Below are positions 36,701-45,569 of a stretch of DNA of 64,000 nt, in pieces. How positions within the stretch are numbered: the stretch's first letter is position 1; each line of letters opens with the position of its first letter. The position numbers and the translations under genes are program-made. Under the pieces are notes generated by a model. It was not told the DNA's origin, made no database searches, and saw only the letters and a list, made by a program, of their open reading frames with translations. Origin of the DNA: Winogradskyella eximia (GTDB taxonomy: Bacteria > Bacteroidota > Bacteroidia > Flavobacteriales > Flavobacteriaceae); NCBI RefSeq assembly GCF_003386165.1, contig NZ_QRDV01000008.1, forward strand, positions 194,330-258,329, given 5' to 3'.

Positions 36701-37444
36701 CAAATTTCAGAATCTATGGCTGAGTATTCATCACTAATGGTAATGAAAAAAGAATATGGAGTCGATGCAATGCAAAAATTCTTAAAAGAAGAATTAGACC
36801 TCTACTTAAGGGGTAGAGCTAACGAAAGTAAATTTGAAAAAACACTTTTAGACAATGATAATCAGACTTATGTTTGGTATAGAAAAGGTGGCTTAATTTT
36901 ATATGGTCTTCAAGATTTAATTGGTGAGGACAATTTAAATAGAGGTTTTAAAGCTTATACCGAAGCTGCTAAATTTAGACAAAACGCTCCATTTACAACA
37001 ACTACAGAATGGTACAATTATATGAAATCTGTAACACCAGATTCTTTAAAATATTATTTAGAAGATAGTTTTGAAAACATAACCTTATACTCTAATAAAG
37101 TTACCGAAGCCACTTATAAAAAACTAGCTGACAATAAATATGAAGTAACATTTAGTGTAGAAAGTAGCAAGAATTATTTTGACGGCACAGGTAAGTTACT
37201 AAAAGAAGGAACCAAAGCCAATTTATTAGAAATTGCCGTTTTTGATAATGACATTGAAAATGCTCAAGGTATGACAATTAAATCTCCGCTAATGATAGAG
37301 CGGGTATGGGTAAAGCCAGGAAAATCCTCTTATACTTATATTACAAACAAATTACCAATAAAAGCAGGTATCGATCCTTACAACAAAATGATAGACCGAA
37401 TTCCTGATGATAATTTAATTTCTATAGAAGAGCTAACAGATTAA
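33800..37444 (+). CDS. ABC-2 type permease fused to M1 aminopeptidase
   Basis: This 1214-residue protein joins two ABC-2-like transmembrane blocks to an M1 peptidase. The blocks have six or more segments each, at about 15-275 and 320-590, joined by a cytoplasmic loop. The C-terminal region (620-1214) is an extracytoplasmic M1 peptidase with H947-E-V-A-H951 (HEVAHQWWGHQ) and E971 as probable third zinc ligand; the gap is 19 residues rather than the classical 18, as in other fusion members I know. It probably exports or senses a peptide and trims it outside the membrane; that is inference. Fusion proteins of this type are frequent in Bacteroidota. A terminator follows. Confidence 0.93.
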   Translation: MFKEIFLFEINYRFKRPATWAYFGILVIFGLIVSIGGNGPASEKVFVNSPVAIATMLSTISIFGIMLSSAIMGVPVYRDIEHKTENYYFSFPVTEKGYLLGRFLGSMSVLLLVSLGLHLGLIIGFAIGPFAGYVEPDRFTDFNFWHYLQPTLTLYWTNFFFAGCIFFALVSLTKKVMLAYAGGAILFITYLITLTLTQDLENTDLVSLLDPFGLGTYSNVIRYWTPEEQNSLTVPFSGMLVWNRLIWVGIGLLALLYTLFKFDFIKFLNKNYTSKKKDDNLDMPKASAALTKIPSVSQVFSNSLNLKLLFGLAYMEFKNIIRDNFFKAILIAAVLFLFFDAWFGFPIYGTPSLPLTYYMLEVKDFTYIILIFILIVFMTGEVLHRERNVNYDQIFGSLPLPNRIVYGSKFLALVMVSFVLVNMILVSGVLNQIIKGYFNFEFDKYFTDLYLIEFPKYIIFIMLAFFVHSLVTKKFMGHVIAIAIWVLLFGLNSLADVNNNLYLYSYAPSYTISDMNGFGHFGEALLWFRTYWLACGGVLTVIGYLFWKRGTDSGRKARWQLAKERLNIRTIGTLIILLAVFIGSGAFINYNTKTINNYRSVEASTIGSADYEKQLGKYDKIAQPKVIDVKVFADLVPEERSATIKTNYVMVNKTNEVIDSLHLNWGAEGLLKKEIKTFTLDGKSPKLGKRYDDYGYEIYAFDKPMQPNDTITLELEVAASYKGFPNEGTGSDIVYNGTFLNNNFFPSFGYNSQSELTSDQDRKKYNLPIKDYQQPVQTDPWGTSNFLFNDDADYVTFEGTVSTAPNQIAIMPGQLQKEWEENGRKYYHYKMSGELDFFYNISSAEYEVHREVWTGKSGEKVNIEIFHHPTHTYNLDRFVKGVKHSMDYFSENYGPYQYRQMRILEFPRYSTFAQSFPNTVPFAESFGWVGDFSDPNDLDYVYTVTAHEVAHQWWGHQISPSATRGANQISESMAEYSSLMVMKKEYGVDAMQKFLKEELDLYLRGRANESKFEKTLLDNDNQTYVWYRKGGLILYGLQDLIGEDNLNRGFKAYTEAAKFRQNAPFTTTTEWYNYMKSVTPDSLKYYLEDSFENITLYSNKVTEATYKKLADNKYEVTFSVESSKNYFDGTGKLLKEGTKANLLEIAVFDNDIENAQGMTIKSPLMIERVWVKPGKSSYTYITNKLPIKAGIDPYNKMIDRIPDDNLISIEELTD

Positions 37445-37468
37445 ATAGTATAAATACAATACATTTTT

Positions 37469-37503
37469 AAAAACCACTTTAGATAATCTAAGGTGTTTTT
37501 TTT
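37469..37503 (+). terminator. Terminator after the permease/M1 gene
   Basis: AACCACTTTAGAT pairs with ATCTAAGGTGTTT (one mismatch and one G-T pair) around a single-base loop, followed by an eight-T run. It is 25 bases after the stop codon. Confidence 0.8.
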
Positions 37504-37514
37504 ATTTTTATAGA

Positions 37515-38150
37515 ATGAAAATCATCTCAACCAATATTGCGCAACCAACAACTATTATTTGGCAAGGAAAAGAAGTTACCACTGGCATTTATAAAAAGCC
37601 AACTGACGTCCCTATATATTTAGGAAAAGAAGCCGTAAGAGGTGATGAAGTTTCAGATAGAAAAGTGCATGGTGGAGAATTTAAAGCCTGTTATTTATTC
37701 TCGGCCAACCACTATCCTCATTGGCAAGCGCTATATCCTAATTTAGATTGGACTTATGGTATGCTTGGAGAAAACATAACTATTGAAGGATTAGACGAAA
37801 AACAACTCTACATTGGTGATATTTATAAACTAGGAAACGCTTTAGTGCAAATTACCCAACCCAGAGAACCTTGTTTTAAATTTGCTTATAAATTTGAAAA
37901 CAAAGACGTTTTACAACAATTTATAGACCATGGCCATTCTGGCACATATGTTAGAGTTTTAGGGGAAGGCAATGTAAAAACGGGAGATACATTTAAATTG
38001 ATAGAACACGCAAAAGATAGTGTCTCTATTTTTCATTTTTTCGAATTATTATATGCTGAAGATAAAAACAAAACTCATATAAAATTACTACTTCATAATG
38101 ATGCGTTACCGCTACGCATAAGAAAACGCTTGAACTTTTTTCTACGTTAA
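37515..38150 (+). CDS. MOSC domain protein
   Basis: This 211-residue protein has the MOSC core: SDRKVHGGEFKACYLFSANH, the GMLGENITIEGL strand and REPCFKF with the conserved cysteine that binds sulfur or molybdenum cofactor. The family (YiiM-like) handles sulfur on the molybdenum cofactor or detoxifies N-hydroxylated compounds. A C-terminal helical tail of about 50 residues ends in KRLNFFLR. No molybdenum cofactor genes are nearby. It is transcribed alone after the M1 terminator. Confidence 0.9.
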   Translation: MKIISTNIAQPTTIIWQGKEVTTGIYKKPTDVPIYLGKEAVRGDEVSDRKVHGGEFKACYLFSANHYPHWQALYPNLDWTYGMLGENITIEGLDEKQLYIGDIYKLGNALVQITQPREPCFKFAYKFENKDVLQQFIDHGHSGTYVRVLGEGNVKTGDTFKLIEHAKDSVSIFHFFELLYAEDKNKTHIKLLLHNDALPLRIRKRLNFFLR

Positions 38151-38280
38151 ATCATTCAAAATCGCATCCCATTTACTCATCGGATTTTTTTGAAAAAAGC
38201 TACAGATTATAGATTTTCTCATACTGCACAAAAAATATACAAACACTTAAAATACAGATTATTAATAAATAATCTAACTT

Positions 38281-38300
38281 TTACGAAAACGTTATCGTAA
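38281..38300. promoter_or_regulatory. LacI-family-like operator upstream of pyruvate carboxylase
   Basis: TTACGAAAACGTTATCGTAA is a 20-base palindrome (only one base pair out of ten is imperfect) around a central AACGTT, the hallmark of LacI/GalR/CcpA-type operators. It ends 8 bases before a -7 element and so occupies the promoter region. The regulator itself is not in this window. Confidence 0.65.
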
Positions 38301-38308
38301 CTCTTTTA

Positions 38309-38316
38309 TATATTTG
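38309..38316 (+). promoter_or_regulatory. Candidate -7 element TATATTTG of pyc
   Basis: TATATTTG is an exact match to TAnnTTTG, 65 bases before the pyc ATG and directly after the LacI-like operator. The region that would hold the -33 element is covered by the palindrome; no TTG is seen there. Confidence 0.55.
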
Positions 38317-38381
38317 AAAAATATTACAAGAATATCGTTAACTAAAATTCAATTCAACAATTTCTACATAACCAATAAATC

Positions 38382-41300
38382 ATGAAAATTAAAAAAATTC
38401 TTGTTGCCAACCGAAGTGAAATTGCTATTAGAGTTCTGAGAGCTTGTGCAGAACTTAACATTTCTACTGTTGCCATTTACACCTATGAAGATCGTTATTC
38501 GCAGCATAGAAATAAAGCTGATGAATCGTATCAAATTGGTGAAGATAATGACCCTCTAAAACCTTATTTAGATATTGAAGAAATTGTGGCTTTAGCAAAA
38601 GAAAAAAATGTAGATGCCATACATCCTGGTTACGGTTTCTTATCTGAAAATTCAGAATTTGCGAGACGTTGTGCAGAGAATGATATTATTTTTATTGGTC
38701 CAGACCCAGAAGTTATGGATGCTTTAGGAGATAAAATTACAGCTAAAAAGATCGCAGTAAAATGTAATGTTCCTATAATTAAAAGTAACAAAAAAAGCCT
38801 TACATCATTAAAAATTGCTGTTTCTGAAGCTAATACTATTGGCTATCCATTAATGTTAAAAGCGGCATCTGGAGGTGGTGGACGTGGTATGCGTGTGGTT
38901 AGAAATGATAAAGATTTAGAACAAAATTTTGATTCGGCTAAAAATGAAGCTTTAAACGCTTTTGGTGATGATACCATGTTTTTAGAAAAGTACGTCGAAA
39001 ACCCAAAACACATTGAAGTACAAATTGTTGCCGACAGACATGGCAATATTAGACATTTATATGAGCGTGATTGTTCTGTACAACGTCGCCATCAAAAAGT
39101 TGTTGAAGTTGCACCATCTTATAATGTATCTGACAAAGTAAAAGAAGCCCTATATAATTATGCTATTGCTATCACTTCTGAAGTGAATTATAACAATATC
39201 GGAACCGTTGAGTTTTTAGTAGATCAACAAGATAACATCTACTTTATTGAAGTCAATCCACGTATTCAAGTAGAGCATACGGTAACAGAAATGGTGACTG
39301 GAATTGACTTGGTAAAAACACAAATTTTTATTGCTGGTGGTTATAAATTATCTGATCAACAAATAAAAATATACGAACAAGACTCTATAAAAACCTACGG
39401 ATTTGCGCTACAATGTAGATTAACAACTGAAGATCCTGAAAATAATTTCACACCAGATTACGGAAACATCACAACTTACCGAAGTGCATCAGGAATGGGT
39501 ATTCGTTTAGATGCTGGTAGTATTTATCAAGGTTATAATGTGAGTCCGTTTTTTGATTCTATGCTTGTAAAAGTATCTGCTCACGGCAGAACATTAGATG
39601 GAGCCGTTAGAAAAATGACACGAGCCTTAAAAGAATTTAGAATAAGAGGTGTAAAAACTAACATTCATTTTCTTCAAAATGTCATTAAACATGAAACCTT
39701 TAGAGACGGAAAAGTAACGGTTAATTTTATTGAAAACACTCCTGCCCTATTCGAAATAAAATTACCACAAGACCGAACATCTAAAGCGGTTAACTTTCTA
39801 GCTGAAGTTATTGTTAATGGAAATTCAGATGTTAAAAATATTGATGCCACTAAAATATTTAGAAACGCTAAAGTCCCAAAATATAACCGTTCTGATGCGT
39901 ATCCTAAGGGCACTAAAGATTTACTAACCGAACTTGGTCCTGAAGCCTTTTGCCAATGGCTAAAGGAAGACAAAAAGATACATTACACTGATACTACTAT
40001 GCGAGATGCACATCAGTCACTGTTGGCAACGCGTATGCGAAGCTACGACATGTTAAAAGTCGCAGAAAGTTTTGCAAAAAACCATTCTAACACCTTTAGT
40101 ATGGAAGTTTGGGGAGGAGCAACTTTTGATGTTTGCTTACGCTTTCTACACGAAAGTCCTTGGACACGATTAAGAGAATTACGCAAAGCTGTGCCAAACA
40201 TTCTATTTCAAATGTTATTGCGTGGCTCTAATGCTGTGGGTTACAAAGCGTATCCGGATAATTTGATTGAAAAATTTGTTGAGAAATCTTGGGAAAATGG
40301 TGTTGATATTTTTAGAATTTTTGATTCTCTAAATTGGGTTAAAGCTATGGAGCCAAGTATTAACTATGTACGCAACAAAACTGGAGGTATTGCTCAAGCT
40401 GCTATTAGTTACACTGGTGACATATTAGATCCTAAGCAAACCAAATACAATCTAAAATACTATACACAACTTGCCAAAGATTTAGAGAATGCAGGAGCGC
40501 ATATGATAGCTATAAAAGATATGGCAGGTTTATTAAAACCTTATGCTGCTACAGAATTGGTTTCTGCACTTAAGGACACCGTAAATATTCCTATTCATTT
40601 ACACACACATGACACCTCTTCATTACAAACTACAACCTATTTAAAAGCTATTGAAGCTGGAGTTGATGTTGTAGATGTTGCACTTGGAGGCCTTTCTGGG
40701 CTTACATCACAACCCAATTTTAACTCTGTTATTGAAATGATGAAAGGACAAGAGCGTGCACACGATTTTAATATGAATTCATTAAATCAATTTTCAAACT
40801 TCTGGGAAGACACACGCGAAATGTATTACCCTTTTGAATCGGGTTTAAAAGCAGGAACTGCAGAAGTCTATCAGCATGAAATTCCAGGAGGTCAATATTC
40901 AAATTTAAGACCTCAAGCCATTGCTTTAGGTTTAGGAGACCGTTTTGATGATGTAAAGAAAATGTATGCGCAAGTCAATACTATGTTTGGTAACTTAATT
41001 AAAGTTACTCCAAGCTCTAAAGTCGTTGGTGACATGGCTATTTTTATGGTGACCAATAATTTAACTCCTGAAGATGTAATGGAACGTGGTGAAACGATTT
41101 CGTTTCCAGAATCGGTAATCAATTTCTTTAAAGGGGATTTAGGACAACCAACAGGAGGCTTTCCTAAAAAACTTCAAAAAATTATATTAAAAAATAAAGA
41201 ACCTTATACAGACCGACCAAACGCGCACTTAAAACCTGTTGATTTCACTAAAGAATTTGCGGCTTTTAAAAAGAAATTTCAGCAAGGCTTTACAAGAGCT

Positions 41301-41834
41301 ATTGAAATGGAAGATTTTCTTTCTTATATGTTATATCCAAAAGTATTTGAAAAAGCACACGAAAACTATAAACTATACGGAAATATAGCACTTATACCAA
41401 CTAAAGATTTCTTTTTTGGTATGAAACTTCAAGAAGAAACCAACATTACGCTTGAACCAGGAAAAACGATTATTGTAAAATTACTTTCGGTAAGTATCCC
41501 TAATGACGAAGGTATAAGAACTGTATTCTTTAAAGTAAATGGTGAAAACCGTTTTGTTGAAATTTTTGATACATCTCTAAACATTAAAAAAGTTGAAAAT
41601 ATAAAAATTGATTCTGAAGACGCTAACCAAATTGGAGCACCTTTACAAGGCTCATTATACAAGGTTTTAGTAAAAAAAGGAACGACTGTCAAAGAAAACG
41701 ATCCACTATTTGTAATTGAAGCCATGAAAATGGAAACCACAGTAACAGCACACAAAGCTGGTAAAATAAAATCGGTGACTTTAGCTGAAGGTAGTATGGT
41801 GAAACAAAATGATTTGGTAGTTACTATGGAATAA
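38382..41834 (+). CDS. pyc: Pyruvate carboxylase
   Basis: This 1150-residue single-chain enzyme converts pyruvate and bicarbonate to oxaloacetate with ATP, refilling the TCA cycle. Domains in order: biotin carboxylase (1-460; KAASGGGGRGMR, EVNPRIQVEHTVTE), carboxyltransferase (about 530-800; TTMRDAHQSLLATRM, LHTHDTS), allosteric/PYC_OADA region (about 830-1030) and biotinyl domain with the lysine K1116 in EAMKMET. Length is normal for alpha-4 type PYC. The promoter overlaps a LacI-like palindrome, suggesting carbon-source control. Confidence 0.97.
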   Translation: MKIKKILVANRSEIAIRVLRACAELNISTVAIYTYEDRYSQHRNKADESYQIGEDNDPLKPYLDIEEIVALAKEKNVDAIHPGYGFLSENSEFARRCAENDIIFIGPDPEVMDALGDKITAKKIAVKCNVPIIKSNKKSLTSLKIAVSEANTIGYPLMLKAASGGGGRGMRVVRNDKDLEQNFDSAKNEALNAFGDDTMFLEKYVENPKHIEVQIVADRHGNIRHLYERDCSVQRRHQKVVEVAPSYNVSDKVKEALYNYAIAITSEVNYNNIGTVEFLVDQQDNIYFIEVNPRIQVEHTVTEMVTGIDLVKTQIFIAGGYKLSDQQIKIYEQDSIKTYGFALQCRLTTEDPENNFTPDYGNITTYRSASGMGIRLDAGSIYQGYNVSPFFDSMLVKVSAHGRTLDGAVRKMTRALKEFRIRGVKTNIHFLQNVIKHETFRDGKVTVNFIENTPALFEIKLPQDRTSKAVNFLAEVIVNGNSDVKNIDATKIFRNAKVPKYNRSDAYPKGTKDLLTELGPEAFCQWLKEDKKIHYTDTTMRDAHQSLLATRMRSYDMLKVAESFAKNHSNTFSMEVWGGATFDVCLRFLHESPWTRLRELRKAVPNILFQMLLRGSNAVGYKAYPDNLIEKFVEKSWENGVDIFRIFDSLNWVKAMEPSINYVRNKTGGIAQAAISYTGDILDPKQTKYNLKYYTQLAKDLENAGAHMIAIKDMAGLLKPYAATELVSALKDTVNIPIHLHTHDTSSLQTTTYLKAIEAGVDVVDVALGGLSGLTSQPNFNSVIEMMKGQERAHDFNMNSLNQFSNFWEDTREMYYPFESGLKAGTAEVYQHEIPGGQYSNLRPQAIALGLGDRFDDVKKMYAQVNTMFGNLIKVTPSSKVVGDMAIFMVTNNLTPEDVMERGETISFPESVINFFKGDLGQPTGGFPKKLQKIILKNKEPYTDRPNAHLKPVDFTKEFAAFKKKFQQGFTRAIEMEDFLSYMLYPKVFEKAHENYKLYGNIALIPTKDFFFGMKLQEETNITLEPGKTIIVKLLSVSIPNDEGIRTVFFKVNGENRFVEIFDTSLNIKKVENIKIDSEDANQIGAPLQGSLYKVLVKKGTTVKENDPLFVIEAMKMETTVTAHKAGKIKSVTLAEGSMVKQNDLVVTME

Positions 41835-42008
41835 TTTTTAAGGACAAAATATTAAAGATTTTATAGTGCCCGTTTTATTTTGTAGGATTATAGCTTATTT
41901 TGTTGTGTTAATTCGTGAAATTTACTTCGAAATATCTAATAGGGATAGTAATGTTACTACTCATAGTATTGATAGGTTTTAATAGTTATTAACCAATTAG
42001 TTTTACAT

Positions 42009-42016
42009 TACCTTTG
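42009..42016 (+). promoter_or_regulatory. Candidate -7 element TACCTTTG of rlmF
   Basis: TACCTTTG matches TAnnTTTG exactly, 20 bases before the TTG start codon. No clear -33 TTG. The same octamer precedes the helicase gene at 43051. Confidence 0.45.
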
Positions 42017-42036
42017 CCTCATTAAATTTTTAAGCA

Positions 42037-42993
42037 TTGGAAAAGAAAAAACCGCATCCTCAAATAAAATCAGAACTTCACCCAAGAAGTCAACATAGAT
42101 CACGATATAATTTTGATGCGCTTATAAAAAGTTCGCCAGAGTTAGGTACTTATGTGGCACCAAATAAATATGGAGATGATTCTATCGATTTTTTTAATCC
42201 AAAAGCTGTAAAGGCTTTAAATAAGGCTTTATTAATTCATCATTATGGATTAGATTATTGGGATATTCCTGAGCATTATTTGTGTCCTCCAATTCCTGGT
42301 CGTGCAGATTACATTCATAACATTGCAGATCTATTAAAAGGAGATGGTACTGTTATTCCTAAGGGCAATCATATTAAAGGCTTAGATATTGGAGTTGGTG
42401 CCAATTGTATTTACCCAGTTATTGGTCAGCATGAATATGGTTGGTCTTTTATTGGCAGTGATACTGATGAAACAGCTATAAAATCTGCAAAAAACATAGA
42501 GCAAAAAAATTATAAGTTAAGATCAACTCTAGAAATTAGACGCCAAGAGATTGCAAACAACTTTTTTTATGGGATTTTAAAACCCGAAGAAAAGGTTGAT
42601 TTCACCATTTGTAATCCACCGTTTCATGCCTCTGCAGAAGAAGCTCAAAAAGCAAGTTTAAAGAAACAGAAAAATCTAAAAGGCAAAAGACCTAATAAAG
42701 CGCTTTTAAATTTTGGTGGACAGCAAAACGAATTATGGACCAAAGGTGGTGAAGCACGTTTTGTAAAAGACATGATTTACGAAAGCAAGCATTTTGGACA
42801 ACAATGCTTTTGGTTTACAAGTTTAATTTCGAAAGAAGTAACTCTAAAACCAACTTATAAAGTTTTAGACAAAGTTAATGCCACTGCTGTAAAAACTATT
42901 GAAATGGGACAAGGTCATAAAATCAGTAGATTTATCGCTTGGACGTTTTTAACAGAGCAAGAACAAAACGATTGGATAAAAGAACGTTGGTAA
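42037..42993 (+). CDS. rlmF: 23S rRNA (adenine(1618)-N6)-methyltransferase
   Basis: This 318-residue SAM-dependent methyltransferase begins at TTG (42037), with the sequence MEKKKPHPQIKSELHPRSQH giving the family's basic N-terminus. It has the SAM site LDIGVGANCIYPVIG and the catalytic NPPFHASAEEA, both diagnostic of RlmF, which methylates N6 of A1618 in 23S rRNA. Length and C-terminus fit the family. Confidence 0.95.
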   Translation: MEKKKPHPQIKSELHPRSQHRSRYNFDALIKSSPELGTYVAPNKYGDDSIDFFNPKAVKALNKALLIHHYGLDYWDIPEHYLCPPIPGRADYIHNIADLLKGDGTVIPKGNHIKGLDIGVGANCIYPVIGQHEYGWSFIGSDTDETAIKSAKNIEQKNYKLRSTLEIRRQEIANNFFYGILKPEEKVDFTICNPPFHASAEEAQKASLKKQKNLKGKRPNKALLNFGGQQNELWTKGGEARFVKDMIYESKHFGQQCFWFTSLISKEVTLKPTYKVLDKVNATAVKTIEMGQGHKISRFIAWTFLTEQEQNDWIKERW

Positions 42994-43050
42994 TCAAAAT
43001 CACGCCAACTAACTAAAAGATAATTTTAAAGATGGAATTAACTAATATTC

Positions 43051-43058
43051 TACCTTTG
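43051..43058 (+). promoter_or_regulatory. Candidate -7 element TACCTTTG of the helicase gene
   Basis: TACCTTTG matches TAnnTTTG, 17 bases before the helicase start codon; no clear -33 TTG. Confidence 0.45.
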
Positions 43059-43075
43059 TAAAAAATACAAAACAC

Positions 43076-44311
43076 ATGTCATTTAAAGACTTACATCTTA
43101 TAAAACCCTTACTAAAAGCTGTTGAAGCTTCTGGTTACGCAGAACCTACTTTGGTACAACAACGTTCTATTCCGCTTGTATTAGAAGGCAAAGATGTTAT
43201 TGTATCTGCACAAACTGGTACTGGTAAAACGGCAGCATTTGCGTTACCTATTTTGCAAAAACTTTACGATAAGCAAGATGCACCAAAGAAAGGCAAAAAA
43301 ATAAGAGCTTTAATTGTAAGCCCAACAAGAGAATTAGCCGTACAGATTCAGCAGAATTTTAAAACCTATGCAGAGTTTACAAATTTAACGTCTTTAGTGG
43401 TTTTTGGAGGCACTTCTATTGAACCACAAATTGATGTGCTAAAAAAAGGAGTTGATATTTTAGTTGCTACTCCTGGTAGACTTCTCGATTTACACAAACA
43501 AGATTATATAAATCTAGATTATATTGAAACTCTAGTCCTAGATGAAGCCGATTTAATGCTAGACATGGGTTTCATTGATGACATAAAAAAGATTGAACGT
43601 CTTTGCCCAAAAGAGAAACAAAGCTTATTATTCTCTGCAACGATTCCTTTTAAAATTGAAGATTTAGCTAATACTATACTTAAAGATCCTGAACGCATAG
43701 ACGTTACTCCAACAAAATCTGTGGCTAAAGACGTAAGCCAAATGTTGTATTACGTACCTAAGCAAAGTAAAATTGAATTGTGTCTACATTTATTAAGAAA
43801 CACCATTGAAGGTAACGTTCTTATTTTTAGACGTACCAAATACGGAGTAGATAAACTTGAAGAAACACTTTTAAAGAATGGCTTTTCTGTAAATAGTATA
43901 CATGGAGACAAGCCTCAAAGTGAACGTCAAACCGCGCTTAATAAATTTAAAAACGGTTATGTAAAAGTTTTAATTGCAACAGACGTTGCTGCTCGTGGTA
44001 TTGACATTAACGAATTAGATAACGTTTTAAATTTTGATATGCCAAATGTACCGGAAACTTACGTTCATAGAATAGGAAGAACAGGTAGAGCTGGTAAAAC
44101 AGGTAAAGCATATGCTATGTGTTCTGCTGATGAAAAAAATTATGTAAAAACGATTCAGAATGCTATAAATGTTCAAATTCCAGTTGAAACAGAGCATCCT
44201 TATCCTTTAGATCCAAAAGCCAAACCTATTGTGCATAAAAAGCAAGGTAGCAAATATAAAAAAGGACGTAAAAGTGAAGCTTCTAAGAAGAAGAAAAAAC
44301 GATGGTATTAG
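43076..44311 (+). CDS. DEAD-box RNA helicase
   Basis: This 411-residue RNA helicase has the Q motif (EPTLVQQRSIPLVLEG), Walker A AQTGTGKT, PTRELA, DEADLMLDMGF, SAT, then the second RecA domain with ATDVAARGID and HRIGRTGRAG. The C-terminal 30 residues are strongly basic (KYKKGRKSEASKKKKKRWY), as in RhlE-type helicases, and probably bind RNA. It unwinds RNA with ATP, likely in ribosome assembly or RNA decay. It is followed by a 7-base tandem repeat and terminator. Confidence 0.96.
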   Translation: MSFKDLHLIKPLLKAVEASGYAEPTLVQQRSIPLVLEGKDVIVSAQTGTGKTAAFALPILQKLYDKQDAPKKGKKIRALIVSPTRELAVQIQQNFKTYAEFTNLTSLVVFGGTSIEPQIDVLKKGVDILVATPGRLLDLHKQDYINLDYIETLVLDEADLMLDMGFIDDIKKIERLCPKEKQSLLFSATIPFKIEDLANTILKDPERIDVTPTKSVAKDVSQMLYYVPKQSKIELCLHLLRNTIEGNVLIFRRTKYGVDKLEETLLKNGFSVNSIHGDKPQSERQTALNKFKNGYVKVLIATDVAARGIDINELDNVLNFDMPNVPETYVHRIGRTGRAGKTGKAYAMCSADEKNYVKTIQNAINVQIPVETEHPYPLDPKAKPIVHKKQGSKYKKGRKSEASKKKKKRWY

Positions 44312-44315
44312 AATA

Positions 44316-44352
44316 GCTGTTGGCTGTTGGCTGTTGGCTGTTGGCTGTTGGC
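44316..44352 (+). repeat. Tandem 7-bp repeat (GCTGTTG)5
   Basis: Five exact head-to-tail copies of GCTGTTG plus two further bases begin 4 bases after the helicase stop codon and end just before the terminator. It is far more G-rich than its surroundings and non-coding. Confidence 0.97.
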
Positions 44353-44360
44353 AAAAAAAT

Positions 44361-44400
44361 AAAAAGCACTTAGTGAACTTAAGTGCTTTTTGTTTTTTTT
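44361..44400 (+). terminator. Terminator of the helicase gene
   Basis: A 12-bp stem AAAAAGCACTTA / TAAGTGCTTTTT with a 7-base loop, then T-rich sequence. The flanking A-run gives possible function for the convergent minus-strand operon as well. Confidence 0.9.
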
Positions 44401-44411
44401 AAATCTTAATT

Positions 44412-45569
44412 TTACTCGCCTAAGTCAATAAAGTCGCTACCAAATCTAATAATACCATGCGCTGTATTAATCTGAATTTTATTTGGATTTGACTCCTCTC
44501 CTATTACCATCATTTTTGAAAGCTCATTTTTACGGCTTGGAGGAATTTCTGTAATTATATTTCCATAATAATGGACAGTATCATTTCCATACGTTTCTAT
44601 ATAATAATCCATATTCTCTGGATAGAAAAGGTTGATTTCAGAATATTCCGTATCCATTTGAAAACTTTTAAAATCTTGTGAGAAATTATGAAGCCAAAAT
44701 TTCCCGTTAAAATCTACTATTTTTACATGCTGTCCTATTTCTCCAATCTTTGTTGTTGAGAATTCACCATCAATAGTCAAATTCCGCACCTCAGCTATTT
44801 GAACTTCATCTACATGATTAAATTTATAAGCTCCACCATTTAAAGTATTGCTTCTAAAACTACCATTAACAATATCAAGATTATTTAAGGGATTCTGTAT
44901 GCTTTGGAATTTCAAACTCGTATTTCTTGCATTTACATTTAGTTGACTTTCTAAATCGAGTTTAAATGTCATGTTAGAATTTACAGCCATAAGTCTTAAA
45001 TTTAAATGAGAAGGTATTTTTATTGTGAATTTAGTTCTTAAGATTTTTACGTTTTTAGAATTTATTTTTCTTTTTTCTCCTTTATCATCAACCTCTCTTA
45101 AATTCTTTAAATACTCTTTTAAACTTTTCCCTCTAGAGCTACTATTAATATCTAAAAAATATTGCTTTGATTTTCTAAACTGTCTTGTTGTTGGTTCTTT
45201 AAAATTAATATAATCACCTTCAAAGGTAATTCCATAAAGTGTTTCAAAAGAATAAGTGACATCACTAGATATATTACTCCCCTTACTTTTAAACTCTAAT
45301 TTATCATTTACAATTTGTGATTCGGGCTCAACTGCTTCTAAAATTTTATCAATTTCTTTATTTGAATAGTTTTCAAATTCAATCGTATAATCAAAATAGA
45401 CTTTATTGTCCTCAGATGCTTCGATAACTACATAAGTTCCTTCTAAATCTAAAACTAAGTTTTTTAGGTTTGTAGCATCAAAGCTTTCTTTGTAAATGTC
45501 TTTAATTTGAGATTGAACTTGCAATGATGTGATGAGCATCAATGCAAAAATTTTAAATGGTGTTTTCAT
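44412..45569 (-). CDS. Secreted protein of an ECF-sigma operon (DUF4097-like)
   Basis: This 385-residue protein has a signal peptide (MKTPFKIFALMLITSLQVQS). The mature part is beta-rich, with short parallel repeats in the second half (LNVNARNTSLKFQSIQ, LDIVNGSFRSNTLNG, IKIVDFNGKFWLHN-like units), resembling the beta-helical DUF4097/DUF2807 putative adhesin fold. It is the last gene of a sigma/anti-sigma operon and overlaps the anti-sigma gene by 17 bases. It is probably the periplasmic effector or sensor partner of the sigma pathway; the function is otherwise unknown. Confidence 0.8.
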   Translation of the reverse strand: MKTPFKIFALMLITSLQVQSQIKDIYKESFDATNLKNLVLDLEGTYVVIEASEDNKVYFDYTIEFENYSNKEIDKILEAVEPESQIVNDKLEFKSKGSNISSDVTYSFETLYGITFEGDYINFKEPTTRQFRKSKQYFLDINSSSRGKSLKEYLKNLREVDDKGEKRKINSKNVKILRTKFTIKIPSHLNLRLMAVNSNMTFKLDLESQLNVNARNTSLKFQSIQNPLNNLDIVNGSFRSNTLNGGAYKFNHVDEVQIAEVRNLTIDGEFSTTKIGEIGQHVKIVDFNGKFWLHNFSQDFKSFQMDTEYSEINLFYPENMDYYIETYGNDTVHYYGNIITEIPPSRKNELSKMMVIGEESNPNKIQINTAHGIIRFGSDFIDLGE

